The notes: generated from the sequence alone by a model not told the origin. Numbered from the stretch's first letter, positions 15,001 through 19,634 are shown. The stretch is DNA of 64,000 bases from Rhodospirillaceae bacterium (GCA_022843945.1 JALHMR010000017.1:1-64000); one strand, 5' to 3'. Numbers and translations: made by a program.

Positions 15001-15111
15001 CTGGTCGACGCCATGGCGGGAATGACGCCGCCGCCGTCCGGCCAGACGGAGCTCACGGTCGCCGAGCACACGGCACTCGACCCGTACATCGCCGCGTCCT
15101 GGCAAAACTAG
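34..15111 (+). CDS. Giant RTX calcium-binding repeat protein, probably type I secreted
   Basis: At least 5025 residues, built almost entirely of RTX nonapeptides (GGxGxDxLx), which in this family bind calcium and fold as beta-rolls after export. Three module types alternate with the nonapeptides. About 20 copies follow the pattern DTYVVDNAGDVVTE...SYTLGANVENLTLTG. Twelve copies end in LDLGGGDSITFQN, starting near nt 1786, 2188, 5203, 6595, 6967, 7567, 8272, 9055, 10396, 11041, 13195 and 14083. Three are haemolysin-related domains (residues ~55-120, ~1310-1385 and the C-terminal ~4900-4985). The last ~45 residues (LVDAMAGM...IAASWQN) resemble the uncleaved C-terminal secretion region of RTX proteins. 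There is no Sec signal, enzymatic domain, or hlyB/hlyD/tolC gene in view. The frame stays open upstream of the GTG used here, so the true start may lie outside the window. Adhesin, surface-layer or matrix roles are inference only. Confidence 0.9.
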   Translation: MTATAGPDVLIGGDGADTLDGGAGSDLLQGNAGADMLTGGDGADTYVFGIGSGSDTINNLDSDGSVDTVRFGAGIAAGDVTFAQSGNNLVISIAGHSDQLTIQNWFLGPAYEINSFVLSDQTTTIPIVINTIGTAGADQFAGSSISDVVLAGAGDDTVDGGSGADTVDGGDGNDMLQGGDGADVVSGGDGDDVLIGDGGGTIGAAGFSAAGAFGGLPLIGQTGTSGNDTLTGGAGNDTLDGGAGHDTLDGGAGNDTMIGGTGSDTYVVDAAGDVVTENTNAGTDTVQSSIAYFLSSNLENLTLTGTADINGGGNDLANILTGNSGINIITGGMGNDTLDGAAGADTLYGGAGNDTYIVDADDVLSEGGSPGSDGWLDTVMASFSYTLADNFEQLMLTGSANVDGTGNASANDIYGNSGSNTLTGLAGNDYLDGRAGADTMIGGTENDTYVVDNVGDVVTENAGEGTDTVHSTISYTLTANVEKLILAGLGEDIDGTGNELANVIIGNSGDNVILGGDGDDALAGAEGDDTLDGGTGDDTVSGSEGGDVLFGGTGDDSLAGEIGNDTLTGGAGNDTLSGGVGVDTFVYAASGNGDDIITDFTVGTSGDVIDLTGTAFTGFAGVQAAMTQVGADVVLDLGGGDSVTFQNTTVAGFTAANFKFTSVTLTGTAGDDTLSGAAGDDTLSGGAGHDTLDGSGGNDSLIGGSGNDTLTGGSGIDRFVFSASGNGDDVITDFVVGASGEVVDLTGAAFTSFAGIQIAMTQVGADVVLDLGGGDSIAFQNRTVASFTAANFAGFNSSLAGGSGNDTLVGGAGNDTLDGGAGNDTLSGMGGNDVLIGGSSGDPLDGADTLDGGAGADTMAGGRNHDTYIVDNAGDVVIEDASVGFDTVRSSISYTLGANVEYLTLTGSANLDGTGNALANILTGNSGANTLSGGDGADVLIGGVGADTLIGGSGGDTFRYTVSADHSSAANKDTIADFSLTEDRIYVNGFRFTGDGTLSVDTDVFKSGDDLVIDLDGDGAVSSGDIVIGGFAGMGIADLRQRVNLDGIVYTSSDITLVGTAGVDTLIGGGGRDSLIGGAGADTLIGNDGVDTALYRESSAAVTINLTTGTGAGGDAAGDVLSGIESVVGSAFNDTLVGSSGVDSLGGESGDDTLEGGAGADYLSGGDGIDTASYASSGAAVTVNLDGATVNVPAQWGWGGDAEGDILVNVENLVGSAFADTLTGDTANNLLTGGEGGDTLEGGIGDDTLAGELGGDLLDGEAGNDTLLGGSGVDTLAGSTGNDTLDGGADNDTLAGGSGDDTYLFGIGSGNDVIDDAEAVSSADRVRFASGLTSSDITLLISGDDLVVSIAGHSDTLTIKDWAFDDDRQIARFELWDGTLLVPPGGLIDTTSDTLTGDAGDNTLDGGGGNDTLDGGAGADTLIGGSGIDTALYAASSAAVAVNLAAGTGAGGDAAGDVLTSIENVVGSAFADTLTGDARANALEGGAGDDTLIGGAGADTLIGGSGFDTVSYAASSGGVSVNLIGMPNVGSGGDAEGDVWNSIEALVGSAFDDTMHGASVAFGGAGNDTIYGSAAGTVSAISGGVGSTLYGEDGDDWLRAAGGSDTLSGGAGNDTLDGGMHADTLIGGAGNDTYHIDGGDTDIVVENAGEGTDLVLAGRSYTLGANVENLTFQGSFDFTGTGNASDNILTGNSGLNVLSGGAGNDTLIGGGGNDTLTGGSGSDRFTYAASGNGDDLITDFTAGAGGDVVDLTATAFTTFAAVQAAMTQVGVDVFLDLGGGDSIRFQNRTAASFVSANFTIAGGVSLTGSSGADTLTGGVGDDTLDGDAGADTLIGGGAADVLTGGDGNDILFGDVGGMTSSAAMPGTVGSSDPIGFEPSVAIGVEPSVAIEFGPQNGLVYGTSGNDVLTGTAGDDLLDGGAGADTMTAGTGNDTYVVDNAGDVVIEIAGEDQGWADQVDSSISYTLGSEVEYLMLTGSSNINGTGNSLVNRIYGNSGANILDGGAGDDYLSAQYSGSNSAANDTLIGGAGNDTLALDSAGDVAIENANEGTDLVVASFSYTLGANIENLTLASGRDSLYAIGNSLDNYILGNAGANTLDGGAGVDTLRGGSGNDTYIVDASDVVIENLVTQGIDTVRASFSYALGSNLDNLTLTGTGNVNGTGNALANVIEGNSGNNTLTGGDGSDRFTYRASGNGDDTITDFTVGASGDVIDLSATAFDSFAAVQGAMSQVGAHVVLDLGGGDSITFQNRTIGGFQSQNFAFDNDTLAGTAGNDILMGGAGTDTLSGAAGDDTLTGGAGDDMLAGGSGVDTFVYAFSGNGDDMITDFVVGASGDVLDLSATAFTTLSAVRAAMTESSGGITLDLGGGDSIFLQGAGFVSNFTAANLAFSPGGADTLAGGAGDDTLDGGAGADTMAGGTGNDTFVVDNAGDVVTENAAEGTDSVRSWISYTLGANVENLTLLGSAAIDGTGNALANVITGTSGGGTLDGGAGNDTLIGGAGKDTFIGGAGVDTFSFAESIAHNTNVIVDFAAGVGGDVVDLSGTWRTSLADVLANMGELGTSALLSLGNGGSITFLNTSESAFVATNFIFATSGATAGDDTLSGNAGNNLIDGAEGNDTLSGMGGDDTLIGGSGADLLIGGQDNDLLNGGTGADTMLGGTGFDTYVVDDAGDVVTEGFSEGTDTVQSSIGYTLTANVENLTLTGSDNLAGIGNALANVIIGNSGSNGLNGGAGNDTLTGGSGSDTFTYAASANGDDTITDFAVGASGDIVDLSATAFADFAAVQAAMTQVGADAVLDLGGGDTITFQNRTLASFVAANFVLAGSGVSLAGTSGNDTLTGGSGNDTLDGGAGNDTLDGGAGADTLIGGTGNDTYIVDQIGDVVIENAGEGFDYLRSSFSYTLNENVESLVLTGSAGINGTGNALDNALTGNSGANILSGGAGRDTLDGQVGNDTLYGEAGADIMAGEDGADTLIGGDGDDTIYGGADLDTLIGGAGNDTLAGGGGADTFVYAASGNGDDTITDFTVGSSGDVVDLTGTAFASFAAVQAAMSQVGADVVLDLGGGDSITFQNGTVASFVSANFTIAGDSAVTLTGTTGNDTLTGGGGADTLYGDAGNDTLNGGGGADTLIGDVGNDTYVVDNAGDVVTENFNAGTDTVQSSVAYFLASNLENLTLTGTADINGGGNDSANILTGNSGINIITGGSGDDTLDGGAAADTLYGGAGNDTYIVDASDVLSEGGTPGSDGWLDTVMASFSYTLADNFEQLMLTGSADINGTGNASANDIYGTSGSNTLTGLAGNDYLEGFGGADTMIGGADNDTYVVRESGDVVTELAGEGYDVVHSTITYTLGANVERLDLINDTGDIGGTGNSLANAIFGNNGANVLSGLDGNDTLAGVDGNDTLDGGDGNDSLWGGEGNDVLTGGAGDDALVGENGNDSLTGGAGNDTLTGGGGTDTFVYAASGNGSDTITDFTTGASGDVVDLSAIALTNFSQVQAALIQVGSNVVLDLSGGDSITFQNTTISGFHASNFTMTAQPAVTGTAGNDTLSGSTGNDILDGGAGADTLIGGAGNDTYVVDNAGDVVIESTSEGTDTVQASVTYTLAGNVENLMLTGSNSIHGFGNTLVNVLTGNSGYNSLSGGGGDDTLDGGAGVDTLFGGAGNDRLIGGAGLDTFVYGAGGNGQDTIVDFVAGFGAEVVNLQGTTFTSYAAVAAAMSQVGTDAVLDLGGGQSITFLNTSAAAFSDTNFVYAPLTPTAGDDILTGDSGNDTIDGLAGNDTLSGMNGDDTLLGNAGSDVLSGGSGADLLNGGSGVDTMAGGTGNDTFVVDEAGDVVTENVGEGTDTVQASANYTLGANVENLTLAGSSGIALSGTGNALDNVITGHSGNNALSGAAGNDTLDGGAGNDTLDGGSGADSLIGGSGNDTYVIDDAGDVITEASNEGTDTVMSSLTRSLTSNFENLTLTGTADINGGGNNSANILTGNSGINIITGGSGNDTLDGGAGTDTLLGGAGNDTYIIDADDMISEGSNPGSDGSLDMVMASFSYTLLANFEWLTLTGAGNIDGTGNEFANYIDGNSGNNTLSGLDGNDLLDGYGGADTMIGGTGNDTFAIRDIGDVAVEIAAEGFDIVHSWISYTLVDNVERLDLINDIVGLNGTGNALANVLIGNNRDNVLSGLDGNDTLIGGEGNDTVDGGAGADTLSGNEGNDTIIVDDAGDVVMEIAGQGTDTVQSSISYALTANVENLTLTGSANVSGTGNELANVITGNSGANTLDGGAGNDTLDGGAGADTLRSGAGDDHLLGGDGNDTLVGYDGSGNGHTSTNSSGNDWQEGGAGNDILWGEDGADTLDGGADDDRVSGGVGDDTLTGGDGNDILTGDAGNDTLDGGSGTDTFTYFASANGDDTITNFVVGLSGDVVDLAATAFANFAAVQAAMTQVGSDVVLDLSGGDSITFQNTVIAGFESSNFVIGSGGGYPLTGTAAIDIFEGNANVNGVDYGASNAGILIDFVAGTGSGGYAEGDTFTDIEGVWASAFADTLIGGSGYDFFYGYGGDDTLSTGDGDDQLNGGAGADVLDGGAGVDFVDFHDATSGVTVNLLTGSGTGGDAQGDTYISIEQAFGSGFADTLTGDSGDNELVGAAGDDTLIGNDGDDAISGNSGSDIIQGNDGDDYIYGSEGNDELSGGDGNDTFVYLTGDGADTITDFVVGALGEVIELSSDFSTFADVQAALTQVGSDVVLDLGGGDSITFQNTVVAGFQTENFSLSPGPGQTLAGTTGNDTLLGGWGDDTLDGGDGDDILQGNAGDDELSGGDGNDTLIGAQGFDMIVGGAGNDTLSGGDDDDWLDDDDGGDDVLDGGNGADELTSGAGDDTLTGGAGDDLLDGGDDADVLQGDAGNDMLFGGNGNDRYIFGRGGEADVIDQIADDNATADDRLEITTGGVDHDQLWFAQDGDDLLVSIIGTDDAVTVSNWFTDADNGRVDRIATSDGFYLLEAQVQALVDAMAGMTPPPSGQTELTVAEHTALDPYIAASWQN
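871..1362 (+). repeat. RTX super-repeat copy 1 (164 codons)
   Basis: First of three equal-length, indel-free copies inside the giant RTX gene. Key features are NAGTDTVQSSIAYF at the start, the segment DVLSEGGSPGSDGWLDTVMA in the middle and GADTMIGG at the end. Copies start 8610 nt and 10968 nt further on. Confidence 0.85.
9481..9972 (+). repeat. RTX super-repeat copy 2 (164 codons)
   Basis: Second copy, very close to copy 1 (for example Ser for Asn or Ala at scattered sites, DVLSEGGTPGSDGWLDTVMA), with no length change. Similarity to copy 3 continues downstream through an NVERLDLIND module. Confidence 0.85.
11839..12330 (+). repeat. RTX super-repeat copy 3 (164 codons)
   Basis: Third copy, more diverged (DMISEGSNPGSDGSLDMVMA) but exactly the same length. 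It is also followed by an NVERLDLIND module, so copies 2 and 3 derive from a longer duplicated block. Confidence 0.8.
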
Positions 15112-15511
15112 GCCGGGGCGGACGAGTCCTCTAGAGCGGAACGAACCCGGGGCCGCTGCGTCTCGTGAGGGGCGCGGTGCGTGCGGCCGCAGTCAAGCCT
15201 TGTACAAGCCAAATCGTCTACTACATGTCAAGTTTGGCTCTTTGACATGGTGAGGTGAGTTTAATATGGCCGGGCGGGCCGCGGCCCCGTGCGGCCACGC
15301 CGTCGTCACTTAGCCCCCGGTTTTCGCGGTATTGCGGCAGGACGATGGCTTTATGTCTTCTATTCGGCGGCGCGGGTGTGTCTTATCAGGTTGTTGAAGT
15401 TACGCTGCGATTTACGAGACATCGGTGTCCCACCTATCCCAAATGTCTCACATCTGTATCATAGGGCCGCTGATCCAGATGCGACGGCCATGATTGCCCT
15501 GTTTAGACGGT
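15112..15511. other. Intergenic spacer without a supported gene
   Basis: A 400-bp spacer between two convergent genes. It contains a G+C-rich stretch after the RTX stop, then a less GC-rich part with overlapping inverted repeats (15207-15249), then about 230 bp in which only short unconvincing frames exist. I see no tRNA and no convincing Rho-independent terminator. Confidence 0.6.
15207..15249. repeat. Two overlapping inverted repeats
   Basis: Arms AGCCAAA (15207-15213) and TTTGGCT (15233-15239) form one perfect 7-bp inverted repeat. CATGTCAA (15224-15231) and TTGACATG (15242-15249) form a perfect 8-bp one. The two interleave, so as RNA they would be mutually exclusive hairpins and as DNA could be operator sites. 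No T-run follows. Confidence 0.6.
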
Positions 15512-16234
15512 TCAGGCCTTCGGCGCGACCTCGGCGTCCTGGCCGCTGCGCTTCAGCGCCTCGGCGACGAAGCCGCTGGCCTTCATCTCCTCGACGAAGG
15601 CGTGCAGGTATTTCTCACCCGCTTCGCCGCGGCCCTTGGGCGTGCCCATGGCCTGGCGGATCTCCATGAAGCGGCCGGGGATCAGGCGCACATTGGGATC
15701 GGTCTTGGCATAGGCGAGCTGGTTCTGCTTGACGCCGCCGCAGGCCTCGAGCTTCTGCTGCCGGAAGATCTGCGGGCCGCCTTCGCCACGCACCAGGGTC
15801 GCGTTCTTGAGCGTGCGGCTCAGGAACAGGTCGTAGGCGGAACCCTTGTTCACTGCCACGCGGATGCCGGGGCGGTCGACCTCTTCCACCGTCTTCAGGG
15901 GCGAGTCCTTGTCGACCAGGTAGACGCCTTCGATGATCACGTACGGGGCGGTGAAGGTGATCTCGTTGGCGCGCACCGGCTCGATGGCCAGGAACATGAT
16001 GTCGAGCGTGCCGGTCTTGATGCCTTCGAACGCCTTGCCCGCGCCGTCGAACTCGGCGAACTTCACCGGCACGCCCAGCCGCTTGCCCAGCTCGGTGGCG
16101 AGATCGACGGTGATGCCCTTGACCTTGCCGCCTGCGTCCTTCTGCACCAGCACCGAGTTGCCGAGATTGAGGGCGACGCGCAGCGTGCCGGTAGGGGCGA
16201 GATCCTTGACGATGGCGGGCGAAACCTGGGGCAT
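15512..16234 (-). CDS. ABC transporter solute-binding protein, family 3, without signal peptide
   Basis: 240 residues. The two-lobed family 3 fold (as in amino-acid-binding proteins) is visible: LAPTGTLRVALNLGNS at the start, GITVDLATELGKRLG, then FEGIKTGTLDIMFLAIEPVRA and ITFTAPYVIIEGVYLV. The chosen ATG is preceded by AGAGGAAA. Upstream in-frame codons only read through an intergenic palindromic repeat, so no signal peptide can be added. That is unusual for a periplasmic binding protein: it may be soluble in the cytoplasm, use an unrecognised export route, or have a regulatory role. No permease or ATPase gene is adjacent. It is divergent from the TPP-enzyme/dehydrogenase genes, which may share a substrate, but the ligand is unknown. 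Confidence 0.85.
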   Translation of the reverse strand: MPQVSPAIVKDLAPTGTLRVALNLGNSVLVQKDAGGKVKGITVDLATELGKRLGVPVKFAEFDGAGKAFEGIKTGTLDIMFLAIEPVRANEITFTAPYVIIEGVYLVDKDSPLKTVEEVDRPGIRVAVNKGSAYDLFLSRTLKNATLVRGEGGPQIFRQQKLEACGGVKQNQLAYAKTDPNVRLIPGRFMEIRQAMGTPKGRGEAGEKYLHAFVEEMKASGFVAEALKRSGQDAEVAPKA

Positions 16235-16290
16235 GGTGTTTCCTCTGGAGGTTTTTGGCTGTGGGGATTTAAATAGCAGAATTCCCAATC

Positions 16291-16360
16291 CGTCACTCCC
16301 GCGAAAGCGGGAATCCAGACTCTTGTCCGGAAGACTGGAACCGGCTTCGCCGGGGTGACA
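16291..16360. repeat. Intergenic palindromic repeat (REP-like)
   Basis: TCCCGC-gaaa-GCGGGA followed by AATCCAG and, after a short variable part, CCGGCTTCGCCGG then GGTGACA. This is the layout of a widely dispersed proteobacterial intergenic repeat, whose translation gives the familiar DSRFRG-type peptide. It lies between the divergent binding-protein and decarboxylase genes. Confidence 0.7.
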
Positions 16361-16410
16361 TTTGTGAGTGGGGCTTGTACCGCCCGAAATTTCCCCGCAA
16401 TCTGCGCCGC

Positions 16411-16971
16411 ATGAGTTCAAGACTGTTCCAGGCCGAGGGCCGGGGCTCCGGCGCCACCCGGCACTGGCCCGATGAGATCTACGACGTGCTCAAGCAGGCC
16501 GGCATCCGCCAGGCCTGCTACGTGCCCGACGCCGGCCATGCGCGGCTGATCGAACGCCTGCATGCCGACGGCGATATCCAGACCACCGTGCTCACCACGG
16601 AGGAAGAGGGCATCGCGCTGGCGGCCGGCGCCTGGCTCGGCGGCGAGCGTAGCGTGGTGCTCATGCAATCGAGCGGGGTGGGCAACTGCGTCAACATGCT
16701 GAGCCTGATCGCCAGCTGCCGCTTCCCGCTGCTCGCGCTGGTCACCATGCGCGGCGAGTGGGCCGAGTTCAACCCGTGGCAAGTGGCCATGGGCCGGGCC
16801 ACGCCACAGGCCTTCGAGATGATGGGCGCCCAGACCATGCGCGTCGACACGCCGGACCAGGCGGCCGAGACGGTCTCTTCAGCGGCGACGCTGGCCTTCG
16901 ACAGCGACCAGGCGGTGGCGGTGCTGCTCTCGCAGAAACTCATTGGCCGCAAGGTCTGGCTATCGAAATGA
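16411..16971 (+). CDS. TPP-dependent decarboxylase, alpha (PYR-domain) subunit; sulfopyruvate/phosphonopyruvate decarboxylase-like
   Basis: 186 residues corresponding to the N-terminal PYR domain of a thiamine-diphosphate enzyme. The pattern is DEIYDVLKQAGI, then the glutamate-rich TTEEEGIALAAGAWLGG (residues ~62-78, holding the Glu that activates TPP in the family), then VLMQSSGVGNCVNML. The C-terminal catalytic half is encoded by the next gene, overlapping at ATGA. The split PYR/PP arrangement is typical of sulfopyruvate decarboxylase (ComD/ComE) and phosphonopyruvate decarboxylase relatives. The start is the ATG at 16411; an upstream in-frame TTG only adds codons from the repeat region. 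The substrate is inferred only from family and from the neighbouring dehydrogenase. Confidence 0.85.
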   Translation: MSSRLFQAEGRGSGATRHWPDEIYDVLKQAGIRQACYVPDAGHARLIERLHADGDIQTTVLTTEEEGIALAAGAWLGGERSVVLMQSSGVGNCVNMLSLIASCRFPLLALVTMRGEWAEFNPWQVAMGRATPQAFEMMGAQTMRVDTPDQAAETVSSAATLAFDSDQAVAVLLSQKLIGRKVWLSK

Positions 16972-17561
16972 GTCTCGCCCAAGGGAGTCTCGACAGGCGC
17001 AAAGCCGTGAAGATTCTGCTGCAGGATCGCGGCGACCTGCTGATCGTCTCGGGCCTCGGCTCGCCGAGCTACGACACAATCGCGGCCGGCGACCATGACG
17101 GCAATTTCTACCTCTGGGGCGCCATGGGCGGCGCCGCCATGATCGGCCTTGGCCTGGCGCTGGCCCAGCCCAGGCGGCCGGTCCTGGTGCTGACCGGCGA
17201 CGGCGAGCAGCTCATGGGCATGGGAGCGCTCGCCACCATCGCGGCGAAGAAACCCGGCAACCTGTCCGTCGTCGTGCTGGACAACGGCCGCTTCGGTGAG
17301 ACCGGCAATCAGCTGAGTCACACCAGTCTCGGCATCGACCTGCATCGCGTGGCCGGCACCGTCGGCTTCGCCTCGGCGGTGGAACTGCGCGACGAGGCGG
17401 CGGTCGCTTCCTTCCGGCCCAACCTGCGCACGATGGGCAACGGTCCGCGTTTCGCTACCATCCGCATCTCGACGGCGCATACCGAACGCGCACTGCCGGC
17501 GCGCGACGGCGTCTATCTCAAGAACCGCTTCCGTCAGAGTCTCGGCCTCGCCGTCAACTGA
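16968..17561 (+). CDS. TPP-dependent decarboxylase, beta (PP-domain) subunit
   Basis: 197 residues. The TPP/Mg2+ motif is present as GDGEQLMGMG (77-86) with the closing Asn in VVVLDNGRFG (residue 106). YLWGAMGGAAMIGLGLAL (48-65) is the conserved stretch found in ComE-like subunits. It starts inside the last codons of the alpha subunit gene (ATGA overlap), which implies translational coupling and a heteromeric enzyme. The expected reaction is non-oxidative decarboxylation of a 3-carbon 2-oxoacid bearing a sulfonate or phosphonate, which is family knowledge rather than proof for this protein. Confidence 0.85.
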   Translation: MSLAQGSLDRRKAVKILLQDRGDLLIVSGLGSPSYDTIAAGDHDGNFYLWGAMGGAAMIGLGLALAQPRRPVLVLTGDGEQLMGMGALATIAAKKPGNLSVVVLDNGRFGETGNQLSHTSLGIDLHRVAGTVGFASAVELRDEAAVASFRPNLRTMGNGPRFATIRISTAHTERALPARDGVYLKNRFRQSLGLAVN

Positions 17562-17585
17562 CACAGATACACCTCGGAGGACTAC

Positions 17586-18503
17586 ATGGACACGGTGGGT
17601 TTCATCGGTCTCGGCCGCATGGGCGGCGGGATGGCCGCCAACCTGAAGCGCAAGGGATTCGACCTTGCCGTGCACGATATCAGCACCGCTGCGGTGAAGA
17701 AGCTCACCGATCTCGGGGCGCGTACAGCCAACGGGGCTGCCGGCATCGCCCAAGCCAGCGATGTCGTGGTCACCATGCTGCCAAGCTCGGTCGAGGTCGA
17801 GGAGACCATTCTGGGCGCCGACGGCATCCTGGCCAACAGCAAGCCCGGCCAGCTGATCATGGATATGAGCACCGTCGATCCGCAGACCACGGACAAGCTG
17901 GCCAAGGCGGCGGCGGCGAAGGGCGTGGCCGTTGTCGATGCGCCGGTCGGCCGCCTGGCCTGGCACGCCGATCGCGGTGAGTCGCTGTTCATGGTCGGCG
18001 CCTCGGACGCGGACTTCAAGCGCGTCGAGCCGCTGCTCAAGGCAATGGGCACCACCATCTTCCATTGCGGCAAGGTGGGCACGGGGATCCGCACCAAGCT
18101 GGTCAATAACCTGCTGGCCATCACCTTGTGCGAGCTCAACGCCGAGGCCTTGGCGCTCTCGCAGCGCTTTGAGCTCGACCTGACCAAGACGCTCAACGTG
18201 CTCTACAACACCACCGCGACCAACGGTCAACTCAAGGTCAACTGGCCGAACAAGGTGCTGTCCGGCGACATCGAGCCGGGCTTCACCATCGACCTCGCGC
18301 ACAAGGATCTGTCACTGATCCTGGCGGCCGCCAACCAGGCCAAGGTGCCGATGCCCATGGTGGCGGCGGCGCGCGAGATGTTCAGCCTGGCGCGGACCGG
18401 CAAGCACGCGCGCTCTGATTTCTCGGCTATGGCCGATGCACTGTGCGAGGCGGCCGGCATCGAGAAGCCGCGCGTGCCCAAGGGCTGGAAGCCGCCGGTC
18501 TGA
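17586..18503 (+). CDS. NAD(P)-dependent beta-hydroxyacid dehydrogenase, sulfolactaldehyde reductase-like
   Basis: 305 residues. Rossmann motif GFIGLGRMGGGMAANL (5-20), substrate loop DAPVGR (118-123), catalytic region GIRTKLVNN with Lys171 and Asn174/175, and a C-terminal helical domain. Most 3-hydroxyisobutyrate dehydrogenases have DAPVSGG in the loop. The PVGR form with Arg123 is, as I recall, the sulfonate-binding signature of E. coli sulfolactaldehyde reductase YihU, and Lys171 falls at the matching position. The gene starts 24 nt after the decarboxylase pair with a GGAGG site, so the three probably form one operon acting on C3 sulfonates or analogous acids. General 2-hydroxy-3-oxo-acid reductase activity remains possible. 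Confidence 0.8.
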   Translation: MDTVGFIGLGRMGGGMAANLKRKGFDLAVHDISTAAVKKLTDLGARTANGAAGIAQASDVVVTMLPSSVEVEETILGADGILANSKPGQLIMDMSTVDPQTTDKLAKAAAAKGVAVVDAPVGRLAWHADRGESLFMVGASDADFKRVEPLLKAMGTTIFHCGKVGTGIRTKLVNNLLAITLCELNAEALALSQRFELDLTKTLNVLYNTTATNGQLKVNWPNKVLSGDIEPGFTIDLAHKDLSLILAAANQAKVPMPMVAAAREMFSLARTGKHARSDFSAMADALCEAAGIEKPRVPKGWKPPV

Positions 18504-18587
18504 ATCTCCGGGTGAGCGCTAGCTGTAGTAGCTGGAAAGCCGCATAAACACGGCGTTTCTGGAACGTTCCTGCCTCGTTTGGTGTCA

Positions 18588-18612
18588 GGAACCGCGGCCC
18601 TCGCGGGGCGTT
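18588..18612 (+). promoter_or_regulatory. Candidate sigma-EcfG promoter upstream of ku
   Basis: GGAAC (18588-18592), 16-nt spacer, CGTT (18609-18612), an exact match to the alphaproteobacterial general-stress consensus, 72 nt before the ku ATG. Caveat: the spacer is GC-rich, can form a short hairpin (GCCC-TCGCG-GGGC) and runs into GTTTTT. The same bases could therefore be a weak terminator of the upstream dehydrogenase operon. Confidence 0.6.
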
Positions 18613-18684
18613 TTTCTGAGCGGATTGAACCCCGCGGAGCGGCCGGTACCCGGCTGCTCTTCCTCCCTCGCGCAGGTGTACCGA

Positions 18685-19626
18685 ATGGCAGCCAAAGCTC
18701 GCAAAGGCAAGATCGCGGCCCCCAGTCGCCCGTACTGGAGCGGGCATATCCGCATGTCGCTGGTCTCCATCCCGGTCAACGCCTTCACCGCCACGGACCG
18801 CGCCAAGGACTTCCACTTCCACCAGCTGCACAAGCCGACCGGCAAGCGTGTGCGCTACCAGAAGATGGTGCCCGGCATCGGGCCGATCGAGAACGACGAG
18901 ATCGTCAAGGGCTACGAGTTCGAGAAGGGAAAATATGTCGTGGTCGAGCCCGACGAACTCAAGGCCCTGCGCATGGAGACGGCCAGCAACTTCACCATCG
19001 AGCGCTTCGTCGATCGCGACGAGATCGATTCGATCTTCTTCGACGAGCCCTATTTCGTGGCACCGTCCGAGGAGGGGGCGATCGATGCCTTCACGGTGAT
19101 CCGCGATGCGCTCAAGGCCAAGGACGTGGTCGGCATCGGCCAGATCGTGCTCGGCGGGCGCGAGCGCATCGCCGCCCTTCAGCCCTTCGGCAAGGGCATG
19201 CTGCTCGAGACCCTGCGCTATCCCGATGATCTCAAGAAGGCCGAGACCTTTTTCGCGGCAATCGAGGGCGACAAGGCCGACAAGTCGCAGATCGAGCTTG
19301 CCAGCCAGCTGATCGAGCAGAAGGCCGGCGCCTTCGAGCCGGACAAGTTCGAGGATCACTACGAGGACGCAGTGCGCGCCCTGCTCGATAAGAAGATGAA
19401 GGGCGAGAAGATCGTCACCAACGAGGAAGAAGAGCCGCGTCGCGGGGCCGAGGTCATCGATCTGATGGAGGCGCTGCGCCGCAGCGTCGAGCGCAAGGGG
19501 GCCGATGCGAAACCGTCAGAACGCGGCTCCGCCCCGGACGGCCGGCCGCATCGCCCGACCAAGCGGCCCGCGAAGCCGGCGCGCCACCGCGCCCCGCCCC
19601 GCAAGAAGGCCGCCGGAGGGCGCTAG
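18685..19626 (+). CDS. ku: Ku, non-homologous end-joining DNA-end-binding protein
   Basis: 313 residues. The bacterial Ku core begins with PYWSGHIRMSLVSIPVNAF, then FHQLHKPTGKRVRYQK, VKGYEFEKGKYVVVEPDEL and the dimerisation region. The tail after residue ~275 is rich in Lys, Arg and Pro, as is common in bacterial Ku, and helps DNA binding. Ku forms a homodimeric ring on double-strand ends and recruits LigD. I chose the ATG at 18685 because an upstream in-frame ATG (18625) adds 20 non-conserved residues. The ligase gene follows after 8 bp. A sigma-EcfG-type promoter lies 72 nt upstream, suggesting expression in stress or stationary phase, as known for some rhizobial ku genes. Confidence 0.95.
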   Translation: MAAKARKGKIAAPSRPYWSGHIRMSLVSIPVNAFTATDRAKDFHFHQLHKPTGKRVRYQKMVPGIGPIENDEIVKGYEFEKGKYVVVEPDELKALRMETASNFTIERFVDRDEIDSIFFDEPYFVAPSEEGAIDAFTVIRDALKAKDVVGIGQIVLGGRERIAALQPFGKGMLLETLRYPDDLKKAETFFAAIEGDKADKSQIELASQLIEQKAGAFEPDKFEDHYEDAVRALLDKKMKGEKIVTNEEEEPRRGAEVIDLMEALRRSVERKGADAKPSERGSAPDGRPHRPTKRPAKPARHRAPPRKKAAGGR

Positions 19627-19634
19627 CCGCTCTC

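Noticed and set aside
217..15105. Many long minus-strand frames inside the RTX gene (for example 991-2931, 10258-12411)
   Set aside because: They are antisense images of GC-rich nonapeptide codons, giving monotonous Val/Ala/Arg/Pro sequences with no ribosome site; the plus frame has clear RTX motifs throughout.
34..15111. Short repeated units that look CRISPR-like
   Set aside because: The repeats are degenerate, in frame, multiples of 9 residues and code for GGxGxD motifs; there are no regular unique spacers and no cas genes.
15138..15162. GGAAC-N16-CGTC as another EcfG site
   Set aside because: The -10 element has a mismatch and no gene lies downstream on that strand.
15207..15249. H-type pseudoknot from the two interleaved stems
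   Set aside because: Only 2 nt would have to cross a 7-bp stem, which is sterically unlikely.
15242..15267. TTGACA with TAATAT as a sigma70 promoter
   Set aside because: The spacing is only 14 bp and no supported gene follows; TTGACA is also part of the inverted repeat.
15289..15669. Plus-strand frames after the RTX gene
   Set aside because: Compositionally random Arg/Pro-rich translations, no ribosome site, and they run antisense to the solute-binding protein gene.
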